This document shows positions 32,460-43,124 of a stretch of 64,000 nucleotides of DNA, piece by piece. The notes below the pieces were generated by a model. That model made no database searches. It was not told the DNA's origin and saw only the letters and a program-made list of their open reading frames with translations. A program made the position numbers and the translations under genes. Every line of letters begins with the position of its first letter. Position 1 is the first letter of the stretch. This DNA comes from Mycocentrospora acerina (Eukaryota; Ascomycota; Dothideomycetes; Pleosporales), in the NCBI GenBank assembly GCA_022701365.1, contig JAKUHH010000108.1, positions 1,115,821 to 1,179,820 of the forward strand, given 5' to 3'.

Positions 32460-34659
32460 AGGAATTGTGCAGTAGTGAAAAGTTGAGATTTACATAAATG
32501 TAGTTGGTATTGTGTGAGATTGATTGTGTGTCTTGCTTTAAGAAATTAAATTTTCGTGATGCCCCGTTGAAATACTTAGTGAGAGGTCAAAATAAACTTT
32601 TTTTAGATTAATATATAGGGCGAGTAGTGAAGACACGAATGGCTCTGCCAGGAAATGTAAGCGTTAAAAACAATCAACTATATTGCCAGCTACGTTGACA
32701 CATATATTCCTTTGGAAACATCTCATCTCAAACGTATCCGGGCCTACCGGCTGTCATTGAGTCATGGGAACGAGTACTGGGTTCTCTTGAAAATGACAGA
32801 TCTGCTTTGTCTTGATGGCCGGTCTGAGCGAGTTTAAGTGGGGTTGATATTGAGCAGATTGAAGAAACGTGTTCCGTTGAAATAGCTGCAGTCTCGGATC
32901 AAGGGCAAAGATGCAGTCAAAGCATTCAAGTCTCGAAAAGGAAGCTGGAATAGCTTACGGATATCATCGGTGAGGTGAAGAACACATACACAACAGACAG
33001 CAAGGTCGACAAACAAGATGCACGAAGCAGGAGACTGTAGATCTTGGCAGATATTACCTGGTGGAGTCAAATCTACCTTAAGTGGAGCAACAAATACTAC
33101 CAATGCTCCAACGCTTGATGCAAGATGCCTCTAGCCTAAATTCAGCGATCGACGACCAACACGTGCCACAAGTTGAAGGCAAACTCACCTTCTAGATTGG
33201 GAAGATCCGACGAACATTCAGGCTTCTGGTGCCACAGCATTAACCCGCAATATTCCAGCCTTCCTGTTCGAGAGTAAAGCACTTCCAAGACGTTTCAACG
33301 CTCTCAAAAGTCTCGAGCGCATAGGATCGACAGCTGTGATCCAGGGGGCAAGGCAAGACGGGAGGTCGGACACCATCCCCCACGGTTTACCTCACCACCG
33401 GCAGAACTCGCCCGAAGTAACAGCGACATGTCGAGCGCCACACTGTCACAAGCTGCACCTTGCGCCTCGTCTACTGCCGCCATGTCAGATTCGCGGGCGC
33501 GTGACGCTTGGCGGAGCTTCAGTTCAGCCTCGTCCATGCAGACCCTGGGCCCGTCGCCCTACCCAGCCGATTGCCCCACTTGAGTTGGGTGAAGACGGGT
33601 GCGCATGCATGGCATCGAGCAACATGCTGAGAGTATCGAGATGGGAGACGCATGTGTACGTAGGTGTGCGATCAGATCTTCGACCGAGATACATCATAGC
33701 TGTGACGAAAAGTTGGCCAACGATAGACGATCGCCCCTCCTGCCATCGAGCATCGCGAGCGAGCGCGGAGAGAGTAGTGTGCCGCCAAGATGGGCGGGTC
33801 GTGATTGGCTGAAGATAAGGTCTGCTTGTTGCCCGTTGACGCACGGCATTTTGACAACGCTCAGTTGCAGTCACAGTCGTAGCCGGGGCTGGGGACTGGG
33901 TGGGTTTCTGTCATGCTGGAGTCGGTGACGGGCATGATGAGCCCACCAGCCAAATCCTGCAGGTGGTGTGGAAGCGCATCAAGCGGTGCAAAGGCAGAGC
34001 GCGAGGCAGCGATGCAATGTGTTCGTCCTGTTACCCTCACGATATTACAAAGTATCAAGACATGGCCGATCCAGTGCCGATAATAGCCCGCCGCGCGCAA
34101 CACGAGCAACAGGCATGTTCCCAAATCGGGCATGACCGACTCAACGTTCCGCCGCCTCCAATCCACTCGCAGGCCCGTGATAATAATTAGAGATGCTGTC
34201 CGCGATCCGTTCTCTCCCCAGAGCCTCACCCCAGAAACACAATCCTCCGCATTTCTCACGCGACCACTTCCCTCGCCTGCCATTTACTCCTCACCTCGAG
34301 CAATGCGCTGCTGAATCATCTGCGACGACGTTATAGTTTGTGGTCTCGGCGCTGTTGTTACCGTATTCCGCCGTCTTATCGCAGCCCGTACGTCAGCACC
34401 AATCGACACCCAACAACCAACACTCAAAAGAGCCCCAACGGCCAGGATCGACTGCTGCACTGCAGACAGGCTCCCTCTGAACCATCCGTACCTGGACCAT
34501 ACAGCAGCACTTCTTATCCAGGACCCTCACCGCCAGTGTCTCTTATCTGTGGTTGTCATTCACTTGCTGTCACTTACGACGCCACGCAAGTCTTCTCTCC
34601 AGCAACCTTCTTCACTCTCCCACAACACAGACCCACGCACACACAACTCCACCTTCGCC
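32460..34659. other. 2.2-kb intergenic region, no supported gene
   Basis: Reading frames here are short and overlap on both strands without recognisable motifs. The final 350 nt are pyrimidine-rich (CACACAACTCC, CTCTCC-type tracts), as expected of the leader of the FYVE gene. Confidence 0.5.
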
Positions 34660-35904
34660 ATGGCAACGCAATATTCGACCGCATTCGCCCAGCCCGCACC
34701 CTACCAGCACCACGCCTACAGGAAGTCGACGCAAATGCAGTACTCTCCCACAGCCACGACCATGCACACGCCCATGAACATCTCGCCTACATCGCCGCGC
34801 AGCACACAGATCCCCGTGCACCAGCAGCAGCAGCAGCAGCACATGGGCATCCGCCCGCTCAAGACGGCCATCGGTGTCCCCGCAGCTCTCCGCAAAACTC
34901 AAAGGCCCGTCAAGCAGTCTCCACCAAAGGTCGACTCGACAGCCACCTCCCCCAACAGCGGCTGGGCTGTCGGAAATCCATTTGGTCAGCTTGCCACCGA
35001 CGGTGTCGCCACACCAGTGTCCCAAGTCGGCAATGAGGATATGCACAGCATCTACAACGACGTCCCCATGTCGCCCACCGCTGGACCCATCACGCGCAAC
35101 CACTGGCAGGTACGTTATTTTCGGTTTGTCTTTCTTTCTTGCAATGCCGGTGCTAGCCCCACCATGCCCAGCTCTTTCTTGTGTCGCGTGTCCAATCCTG
35201 TCTAGGGTCCGCTCTTACGTACATATTTCGGGGTGGATCTCTTTAGCGCTGCATGTTCTAGCCACTCGCCAACACGAGTCGCCGACGTGCCGTGGTTTGC
35301 AGTGCACTGTCTCCATTTGCTGAGACGACTGCAACCTCGGACGTTGCCGTCGCTGATGACAAGGCGGACGCTTCGTTGGCGCCCGACGTCAACCAGGTCG
35401 ACAAGACTTTTTTTTGGCCTGTTCTTTCTCGCGCTACACACTTGAACTGACGCAGGGTCGTATTCTTCGTTTCCGGCGTCAACTCGGTCTTTTTTTCGAC
35501 GCATCTAGACCAATCGTACTAACGAACTTCTTTAGGCGGACAGCTCCACTTCAGTCTGCTCGGCGTCTGCATGCCAGTCTCCCTTTGGCCTCTTCAACCG
35601 CCGTCACCACTGCAGAAAGTGCGGCGGCGTCTTCTGTTGGCAACACTCATCCAAGCAGGTCCGTCTTGACGAACTTGCACGCTTCCATCCGGAGGGCGAA
35701 TTCCACCGTGCCTGCGACCGCTGCCACAGCTCGTTCCGTGAATGGGAACACCTGCGGTCGAGCCGCACCAACAGCGAGAGCTCTGGCAGCAGTGCCGCCG
35801 CCGTGCACGTCGAGAATCTTGCTGTGCCAAAGCGACCGGAGCACCTGCGCGTAGGTAGCCTTGCACAAAGCTTTCAGGGTGCCTGGAACTGGAGCACCTT
35901 CTGA
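34660..35904 (+). CDS. Small FYVE zinc-finger protein
   Basis: 272 residues in two exons (34660-35109, 35536-35904). The N-terminal 150 residues are a disordered Gln/Pro/Ser/Thr-rich region with a polyGln run (HQQQQQQHMG). The second exon begins ADSSTSVCSASACQSPFGLF and continues with NRRHHCRKCGGVFCWQH and CDRCH, the basic R(R/K)HHCRxCG signature of FYVE fingers, which bind phosphatidylinositol 3-phosphate on endosomal or vacuolar membranes. The splice joins NHW-CAG to GCG-GAC in phase 0. The 426-nt intron is much longer than the others in the window, yet a good acceptor (TACTAAC, then TTTAG) precedes the FYVE exon. The specific role is unknown; fungal relatives act in endosomal sorting or TORC1 signalling. 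Confidence 0.85.
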
Positions 35905-36973
35905 GCCCACTCTCCACGACGATGGGGCAGTCAACTACTTTCAGTAACCCTGGTGGATGGACTTGATTCCATATTTTTCCGCCTCTTCATGATATCCGGA
36001 CAGCCCCCAAGCGGCTAGTCCATCTTTCAGTATAGTCTTCATTGTGAAGCATTTGCATAATGCATTGTACGGCGTCTTTGAACGGGATGGGTGGTCTTCC
36101 TATTCTCTCTGCGATTCAGCGTTTTCTGCCGCCCCTTGTGGCGTGTCATAGATACCAGCTTCCTACCTTGTACGGTTGGTATGCTACGGCCAAGGAGAGA
36201 TTCATCTAATGATTGTCGATTCTACTTTCAGAGGTCCTATGGTTCCAGTCCAAGCACTGGAACGCGGATTCCGGAGAGGTCACGGCGGACGGGCGTTTTG
36301 TTGTTACTTTGCTTACTGAGTGTTCTCGTTCTCGAATAGGACCATTTGGTTCCTGGAGTTTTGTGCCGTTTGGAATTATGACTCCCGCGGCTTGAGTTTA
36401 AAGAGGTCGATTGTAACGGTCGCGCAATAAGGCGTAATAGTGACTACAATGAAGATCAGAATAAGTACATTGAAGCAACCTTTGTGGAGTACCGTGATGT
36501 CGTGGTGCTGAGTCAAGTCAGGAGTAGTTGTGACTGTTTGTCGAGGGGTCAATGCCCTTGGCCTCGCAGTCGAGAGTTGAACGTTGTAAGAGTGAAGAGC
36601 AGAACAGAGCAGAACAGGAGGGAGAGTCTGACGTTGTGAGCAGATGCCGTGACTCCAGCAAAAGGAAACGTACGACAAAGAAACTTTGCGGTGGTGTAAC
36701 AATGTGCCAACGTGCAATCCCAGGCGTTCAGCCTTGTGGGACGGACCTCCCCGATTGGTCAGAAGTTTTTGGTCGTGGATGGCGCATTTTCTGATGGCAA
36801 TGACCTCTTCAACACAGCATTCTTCCCCACCAACAGGCCTTGCTTGGTAAACGCGCTACCACACCGTTCACGTCTGTGCCTCACCCGCCGCCATACGCTC
36901 CTTTTGGCTCAAGAGTGTTGGGGGCGCACCCTGGAGAGCCGCCGTCGGACCCCCGCGGCGACTTTTTGCGACC
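35905..36973. other. 1.07-kb intergenic region, no supported gene
   Basis: It holds the 3' UTR of the FYVE gene and the promoter and leader of the dihydrouridine synthase. Only short frames without motifs are present. Confidence 0.5.
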
Positions 36974-38775
36974 ATGGCCGTTGAGGCAAATGCGCAGGTG
37001 CAGGACAAAATGCTAGAAAGCAACGGGACGCCAGAGGGAAATGTTAAGAGGGTGAAACTGCATGGGCGCGCTTTCTATGAGAGCATTGGAAGCCCCAAGC
37101 TCGTGCTTGCGCCCATGGTGGAGCAGTCGGAGTTCGTATGTCTCTTCTCCCCTCATTCTCCCCTCACCCTACCCTCACTTTACCCTCATTTTCACCTCAT
37201 TTCCACCTCATTCTCCCCTCGACGTCGAATCCGCTACTGACAACATGTCCTGTCCAGGCATGGCGGCTACTCTCGCGCTCCTTCCTTCCGCCCGCTCAGC
37301 AGAAGGACCTCCTAGCATACTCGCCCATGTTCCATTCGAAGATGTTTGCTGAAAAGAGTCACTACCGCGACGCACACTTTCAGCCCCTCAAGTCGACAAT
37401 CCCCTCGCCTGCCGACGCATACTACGCTTCCCAGATCTCCGACTCAGAGCGACACCTCGACGGTAACCCGGCTTTCGATAGACCGCTCACGGTGCAGTTC
37501 TGCTCCAACGACCCGGACGACCTGCTCGGCGCGGCAAAGCACGCTGCTCCGTTTTGCGATGCGGTGGATTTGAACTTGGGGTGTCCGCAGGGTATCGCGA
37601 AGAGGGGGAAATATGGCGCATTCTTGCAGGAAGACTGGGGGTTGATCTCAAGGATGATCCGCAAGCTCCATGAAGAACTCGATATTCCCGTTACAGCAAA
37701 GATGCGGGTGCTTGAGACGCGGGAGAAGACGCTGGAGTATGCGAAAACGTTGCTGGATGCAGGCGCCAGCATCATCACCGTGCATGGTCGACGGAGAGAG
37801 CAAAAGGGGCATAATACTGGGCTGGCGGATTGGACTATGATCCGCTACCTGAGAGAAAGTTTGCCCAAGGACACAGTCATATTCGCAAACGGCAACATCC
37901 TCCAGCACGAAGATATTCAAGCATGTCTCGATGCAACTGGTGCAGACGCCGTCATGAGCGCAGAAGGAAACCTCTACGACCCCACCATATTTGCGCCAGC
38001 ACCTCCGCCTGGCGAAGAAGGGCGGGAATACTGGCGTGGAAAGGATGGAAAAGGCGGCTACCGTGTTGATGCTGTGATGCGCCGGTACATGGATATAATT
38101 CACAAGTACGCGCTTGGCCAGCAACCACCGGTGCGCAAGCCACTCTGGATGCCAGGTGATGCAGAAGAGCCTGAGCAACTAAAGGTGGAAATAACAGAAG
38201 AAACCGAAGAAGGCCCACCAAGAAAGAAGCAGAAGCAAACGGAGAAGAAGACCAGCAGTAAGAAGGCGCCAGAGAAAAAGAACCCAAACCTCACAGCCAT
38301 GCAAGCACATCTCTTCCACCTCCTCCGACCCCTAGTCGCAGAACATCACAACGTGCGGGATGCCCTTGCGCGCTCTCGAACCGGCGACATTGAAGCCTTC
38401 GAAAACGTCCTTGCGCTCACAGAAAAGGCTGTAAAGGAAGGTATTACAAAATACGAACAACAGCCCACCTCAGAACCCGAACCAACTACCACCGAAGAAA
38501 CCGCCCAAAACCTCGACCCCTACGAATCTTCTCTCGCAACGGTAGCCCGCTGCAAGCGACCATACTGGGTCTGTCAGCCATATGTGAGGCCCTTGCCAAA
38601 AGAGGCCCTCGAGAAGGGGAGCATGTCATTGAGTAAGAAAGACCTTAAAAAGTTGGAGTTGGAGGCTGAGGAGGCGAAGAAGGCGGGTCTGCAACCGGAA
38701 GGACGCGTCGAGACGGAGAAGTTGAATGGGCGGGAGATTGTGGAAGAGCCCAAGAATGGGCTGGTTTGTGGGTAG
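36974..38775 (+). CDS. DUS1: tRNA-dihydrouridine synthase 1 (Dus1)
   Basis: FMN- and NADPH-dependent enzyme reducing uridines 16 and 17 of cytoplasmic tRNAs to dihydrouridine. 559 residues; exons 36974-37135 and 37258-38775. The TIM-barrel N-terminus is split by the intron: GSPKLVLAPMVEQSEF then AWRLLSR. YSPMFHSKMFAEKSHYRDA, AVDLNLGCPQGIAKRGKYGA (catalytic Cys in GCPQ) and VTAKMRVLETREKTLEYAK follow. ITVHGRRREQKGHNTGLADW (FMN-phosphate/catalytic region), VIFANGNI and DAVMSAEGNLYDP complete the core. A Lys/Glu-rich linker and a helical C-terminal tRNA-binding extension follow (RSRTGDIEAFENVLALTE). The 122-nt intron is a run of CTCATTCTCCCCTCA-like repeats. Confidence 0.95.
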
Positions 38776-39181
38776 AAGGAAGATAAGAGATAAATAAGTA
38801 AGTACCATAGAGTAGAATAGAAAGTATGACCATCCTTTAATTATGGATTTGCCTCGAGGTGAAGGGGATGTAGTGGTGGTGATAATGTATGTATGTATGT
38901 ATGTATGTATGTATGTGGAAGTAAACGAATAGGTTTGTATGTGCGGGTGGTATTTTTTAAATGCCAACGTGTTCTCTTCTTTGTTTGTTGATGATCCATC
39001 CTTTCCCTTTTAAAAGAAGTTATTTCCTACTGTAATATTGATGAGTTCTTTTGGTGGGAGTGATAGTTGGAGGTTAGAATGCCGTGTGTATGTGGTTTCA
39101 TTCGTATTCAATAGTATCATTTCATATCTTGCAAATGCCTTTCGTTCATGTCGCAAAAGATATGATTCAAAAACCATAAGG
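38776..39181. other. Convergent intergenic spacer with ATGT microsatellite
   Basis: About 400 bp between convergent 3' ends, with a (TATG)n tract at 38886-38916. No gene was seen. Confidence 0.6.
38886..38916. repeat. (GTAT)n microsatellite
   Basis: Seven or more perfect tetranucleotide units in non-coding sequence downstream of the DUS1 gene. Confidence 0.9.
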
Positions 39182-39778
39182 TTATCCAAGTGAAGATTCT
39201 GGGTACCAGCAGCCTTCATTGTAAGGAGTGCCATCCAAAGCTGTTAGTTGGTACTCCCAACGTCCCACTGAAGACATTCGGCTCGCGCTGACTGCTAATA
39301 GTTTGGAGGTTGGAACAAACTCTAGCGATTTGCTGATTTCAAAAACTCTTTTCCTGACTTTGTCACCTGCGCCCCATTTGGATTGCCGCTGCATGGCGTG
39401 AGTTGCTGGCGATACAAAACTTCCTGGGCTCGGTCGCTTTGGCTGCTTGGCCGCTGCAGCTTTATAGTCGCCAAACCGTTCGCTCCCCTCAGTAACAACT
39501 GGATGTTTATCTCTGGGAGCGACCGAGGGATTTATCCCGATCGGCGTACCATCAATTGCTGAGACTGATGCCCCTCCTGTTGATACCTCCAAATTCTCAT
39601 ATTCTTGAATGGTAGCTTTAATCTGGGTAATTAGAGGATTTGAATTGGCGATTTTTCTGATGCTGCGAGTGAGTTGGGATATGTGTACTGTGGCGTTCAA
39701 GACATTGTCGACAAAGACTCTATGATGCGAGTGGTGAGTAAGCTGCTTGAAAATGGTTGCTGACACGAACCCAAACAT
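39182..39778 (-). CDS. Hypothetical protein
   Basis: A 198-residue ATG-initiated frame of unknown family. The N-terminal half is helical (MFGFVSATIFKQLTHHSHH, then VDNVLNATVHISQLTRSIRK and ITQIKATIQEYENLE). The C-terminal half contains a basic segment (AAAAKQPKRPSPGSF) and ends GRWEYQLTALDGTPYNEGCW-YPESSLG. The C-terminal block looks folded and conserved-like rather than random. A further minus-strand frame at 40006-40209 (MEQLKPAKPIVLKLTAQFND) may be an upstream exon of the same gene, but I could not find a splice that joins the two in phase. It lies beside the damaged HeLo-like gene in an accessory-looking interval. Confidence 0.5.
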   Translation of the reverse strand: MFGFVSATIFKQLTHHSHHRVFVDNVLNATVHISQLTRSIRKIANSNPLITQIKATIQEYENLEVSTGGASVSAIDGTPIGINPSVAPRDKHPVVTEGSERFGDYKAAAAKQPKRPSPGSFVSPATHAMQRQSKWGAGDKVRKRVFEISKSLEFVPTSKLLAVSASRMSSVGRWEYQLTALDGTPYNEGCWYPESSLG

Positions 39779-40005
39779 TAAAATTGAAGAGGACTAGATT
39801 TCTATAAAAAGTTGTTTATTTGTATTGGATGAATAGAGGCATGGAAGTAGACTCAAACCTGGTTTCTTCAATGAACTTTGTTACCCCTTCTACGGTCTGT
39901 ATTTCTCCTGTTCTTGTTTTAGACTCCAACTCTGAGATCGCTTCTGAAAGTATTTCCGTTCGATTCTGCAATATCCCATGGTCTCTGGAGAATGCTCATA
40001 AAGGT

Positions 40006-40209
40006 TCAGAAGCGGCCGCATATCTTTAATTTTACGTCACTTTCCCAATATTCCAACTTCAGCCAGGCTGCACAAAGAGGTTCGACCGGTTCCCTATGTT
40101 TGACGATTGGACAGCCGTCCCTTAGAAGTAAATCTAATCTTTCGAGGATGTCATTGAATTGAGCAGTCAATTTCAAGACAATGGGTTTTGCTGGTTTGAG
40201 TTGTTCCAT
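40006..40209 (-). CDS. Possible upstream exon or small hypothetical protein
   Basis: A 67-codon frame: MEQLKPAKPIVLKLTAQFND, then ILERLDLLLRDG and WLKLEYWESDVKL. It reads like an amphipathic helical domain. A donor GTGACG and acceptor TTGCAG just downstream would extend it with RTEILSEAISELESKTRTG, which is also helix-like. It may belong with 39182-39778, but the final junction fails in phase, so it is either damaged or modelled wrongly. Confidence 0.3.
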   Translation of the reverse strand: MEQLKPAKPIVLKLTAQFNDILERLDLLLRDGCPIVKHREPVEPLCAAWLKLEYWESDVKLKICGRF

Positions 40210-40474
40210 GGTTGTGGGAGAGTCGGGCTGAGCGATCTGATACTATCAGATAGCATGTACTTGAAGATGATATGTATATTGCTGTTACCCTCTTCGACGA
40301 CAGAGAACAATGTCATACAGCTAACAAGGCTGACATATGGGTACACATTGTCGTCACGAGTAAAGAGGGGCGGGGTATTCTTGGCGAAGGTAAACCCTCA
40401 TGGATAGCAGCGTCACTCACACCATTTATCACCTTTTTGTACTCTCCTCCAGAACTGAAGATAGCAATTTAGAA

Positions 40475-41324
40475 ATGATATTTGAGCTCACATCTATTGT
40501 TGATGTTGTTGGGACAACTCTGGGGATATTTGGGTTCTTACTTAATACTATCGAGACCCTTACCATCAGGTGGGATACGTTTTAGAACTGCAAGAAGAAG
40601 ATCAACAGGTACAAAGATAGTTTTAAAATATGCGAACGCGAAATTCAAGGCTGTATGCATTTGTGGACTGATCATCGGTCTGGACAATCCACAACTTACA
40701 CGACTGGAGCATATTTTTTCTGGGGAGGTGAAGAATTCAAAGATATTGAGCAAAGATTGAGAGTCATACATGAAGATAGCGAGGCTAGCTATCACCAGTT
40801 CATTGAAATGCCGGAAAAATGGTACCTTGAGAAGCGAATGGAAGGCCATGGGCGACACCATCGATTCCCTGACTGAGTCAATGATCATGCGCTGGGAGCA
40901 CCTGTTTTTACAGTCAAAAGAGCGACCTTCTCTACCCCTTAAAGGAGAAGATGAAACTTGCGCCTCAAAATTTCTGTTCACTGTTTATCGAAGCGCGATC
41001 ATACATTGTCGAATTAAGGGACTGAGAGACCTAGTTCACGAACTGAAAGATAATGCCAAGCTTCTCTTCCGGAATCGTCATGCGGCTCGATGGGAAGATC
41101 CAAATCCTGATAGCTTGAGGAATTTAGCGGATGTACAAATCTAAAGGAAGTTTTCATTGAACATATGGACCACTTGTACTACAACAGTAACGAAAAACCG
41201 ACCAACATAAGTCAAGTATGAGCTGGCATTTATTACTTGATGAGCCACCCTTTCCTCTGGTGGCCTCAAGACTAAAAAAAAACTCCTTGGGTAAACTATC
41301 GTTCCACTTTTGCAATAATTGAGT

Positions 41325-41357
<33 letters not shown>

Positions 41358-42173
41358 TTAGACTCGGCTACGACCGGATTAGCATAGAGCCGCCAGTCGG
41401 GTCCTTACATCAGGTAGCTACAATGCTTCACACTTCAGCATCTACTCAACATGAATTCCTACAATTACGTCACCTTACTCCCCTCGAGCTTTCAGAGATG
41501 ACGATTTTCATACAAGTAGTACTGAATCTAGCACGCTCTTCTATAGTGCTCTATGGCTCTCTATGGCTCTATGGACTTTGTTATTGTGGCATAAGACTAC
41601 GGACAGCGACAGCATGCTTCGTACCCGAGCAATGCGAGCACATAGACCATCCTCAGAATGGCAATACATTCCTCCTCCTTGCAGTTCTTCTTGCAGAACT
41701 TGCTCTGGGAGCTCCCATCAAAATTCAGGATCTTGGATCAGAAACAACTACGATCCGGTTTGCGATACCAGAATCAATTCTCCCTTCGGGTTATTCGAAC
41801 CAAATGAACTGGCATACACCGATGGATATCCTGAGCGAACTGGATGAAAACTCGAGAAACCCTACAACTGTTAGTTATGAAGAGGCGATGGACTATTGTT
41901 TCGAGTTGAGCCAGAGACTTGCTGAACGAGATTATATGAGTGACGATGTAGATGTATGTGTCAAGAGAATAGAAGTACTGTAAGTCAACGTTTAGCCATT
42001 TCAAATTTTTTTCGCATTTCTGACGATCCAGCAGTTTTCAAGAAGCGAATGAGGTTCAGTTTGACGCACATGTAACAATGTCGTCTCGTGCCTGGTATTC
42101 TCGAATGCAGTTCGTGAGTAGTGAATCGCCCGTAGAGCTTGAGGGGATTGTGCCATTAGCGGGACTCGAATGA
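40475..42173 (+). pseudogene. HeLo-like / DUF7580-like gene (prion-inhibition and propagation family), apparently damaged
   Basis: The N-terminus MIFELTSIVDVVGTTLGIFG-FLLNTIETLT resembles the HeLo-type helical domain of fungal heterokaryon-incompatibility proteins. The same frame hits a TAG at 40583 and then continues with CKKKINRYKDSFKICEREIQ and GCMHLWTDHRS, the expected next helix. A +1 shift near an A5 run at about 40,815 is needed to follow SEWKAMGDTIDSLTESM. The C-terminal part (LLAVLLAELALGAPIKIQDL, then EEAMDYCFELSQRLAERDYM) resembles the DUF7580 end and splices at 41981 into a last exon ending at 42173. A 39-nt intron could hide the TAG, but that is shorter than any other intron here. 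A CA microsatellite interrupts the middle. Decayed gene is the simplest reading; unusual splicing is the alternative. Confidence 0.5.
41326..41355. repeat. (AC)n microsatellite
   Basis: Fifteen uninterrupted AC units inside the HeLo/DUF7580-like locus, between its two recognisable halves. Confidence 0.95.
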
Positions 42174-42435
42174 AGCATACTGCCAATTATGAGCATGTAA
42201 CAAAATGATGATCAATTATTCGTAGCATTTGATTTTGCTCCATCAAATTCGAGTTTCTACCCGTAGATTATATTAAACTTGCTCTTCCCTGCTTGAATAC
42301 TTAGATCGTTCACGAAACGGTCGGGATTTATGATTGATTGAAGTGTAGTGCCATCAGTTCGATGTCTTTCACAGCACAAGAGTCCCACTGAACTTATTCG
42401 CGATACTTGGAGAGCCTTGTAGAAAGTGTCAGCAT

Positions 42436-42876
42436 TCATGACGGGCAAGAGTCGACCGACATCACTAACTCGATCAGATTTCCGTCTGGGTCCCTAACAT
42501 AAACACTTTCAAGCTTTCCCTGGGCTCCAGTCCGAGCCACTACTTTCCCACCCTCAAGAACCTCAATCCCGTCCTTCTTAAATCCATCAATCACACCGTC
42601 TAGGTTTGCGTCATCCTGAATCAAGAAGCAAAGGTCGGCTGTTCCAGGGAGAGCTGTAGTGGCCTTAGGTTCGAACTCTTTGCCCTTCTGATGCAAATTA
42701 ATTTTGTGCGTGCCGAACTTGAGCGCAGTCCTCTGTGTCGAGGGATCCAGGGGTGACGTGAACTGCTCCACTTTCATACCCAGATAGTGTGAGTACCACT
42801 GGGCAGTCTTTGGCACGCTCGCACAAGTAAGTACAAGGTGATCGAGTGTTTTTACAATTGCCAATGGTCGCGACAT
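42436..42876 (-). CDS. VOC-superfamily protein (glyoxalase/dioxygenase fold)
   Basis: A 146-residue single-domain protein of the vicinal-oxygen-chelate fold. IVKTLDHLVLTCASVPKTAQ and WYSHYLGMKVEQF form the first beta-alpha-beta module with a metal-ligand His. ALKFGTHKINLHQKGKEFEP, then ADLCFLIQDD and YVRDPDGNLIELVMS (metal-ligand Glu), complete the second. This subgroup (often annotated glyoxalase or virulence-associated GloA-like) has no settled substrate. The start at 42876 (MSRPLAIVKTLDH) matches the family start; an upstream in-frame ATG would add 15 residues without homology. Intronless. Confidence 0.9.
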   Translation of the reverse strand: MSRPLAIVKTLDHLVLTCASVPKTAQWYSHYLGMKVEQFTSPLDPSTQRTALKFGTHKINLHQKGKEFEPKATTALPGTADLCFLIQDDANLDGVIDGFKKDGIEVLEGGKVVARTGAQGKLESVYVRDPDGNLIELVMSVDSCPS

Positions 42877-43124
42877 GATGGAAGCTTGGAAAAGAATATC
42901 GTGAGAGTTCCAAAAAGTCATGCGGTCTCTGAAATAAGCATTCTTCGGCTCGGATTCTTCGGCTCGGATTCACGGGTAAAGAGGGGCAATTGGTGGGGCA
43001 GCATTGCTTGATGTCATAAAAGTAAATTCCATTAAGCTAACGTCGTCAACAATGTACCGTCGTGTTCTTTCGTAATTTCATGCGAATAGGTGAAGAATGC
43101 TGAAACTACAGACACCAATCAAGA

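Noticed and set aside
40583..40625. A 39-nt intron (GTGGGA...AACAG) that would remove the in-frame TAG in the HeLo-like gene
   Set aside because: It preserves frame, but it is shorter than every other intron in the window, has no clear branch site, and deletes family-like residues CKKKIN; the downstream frameshift would remain. It is kept as an alternative only.
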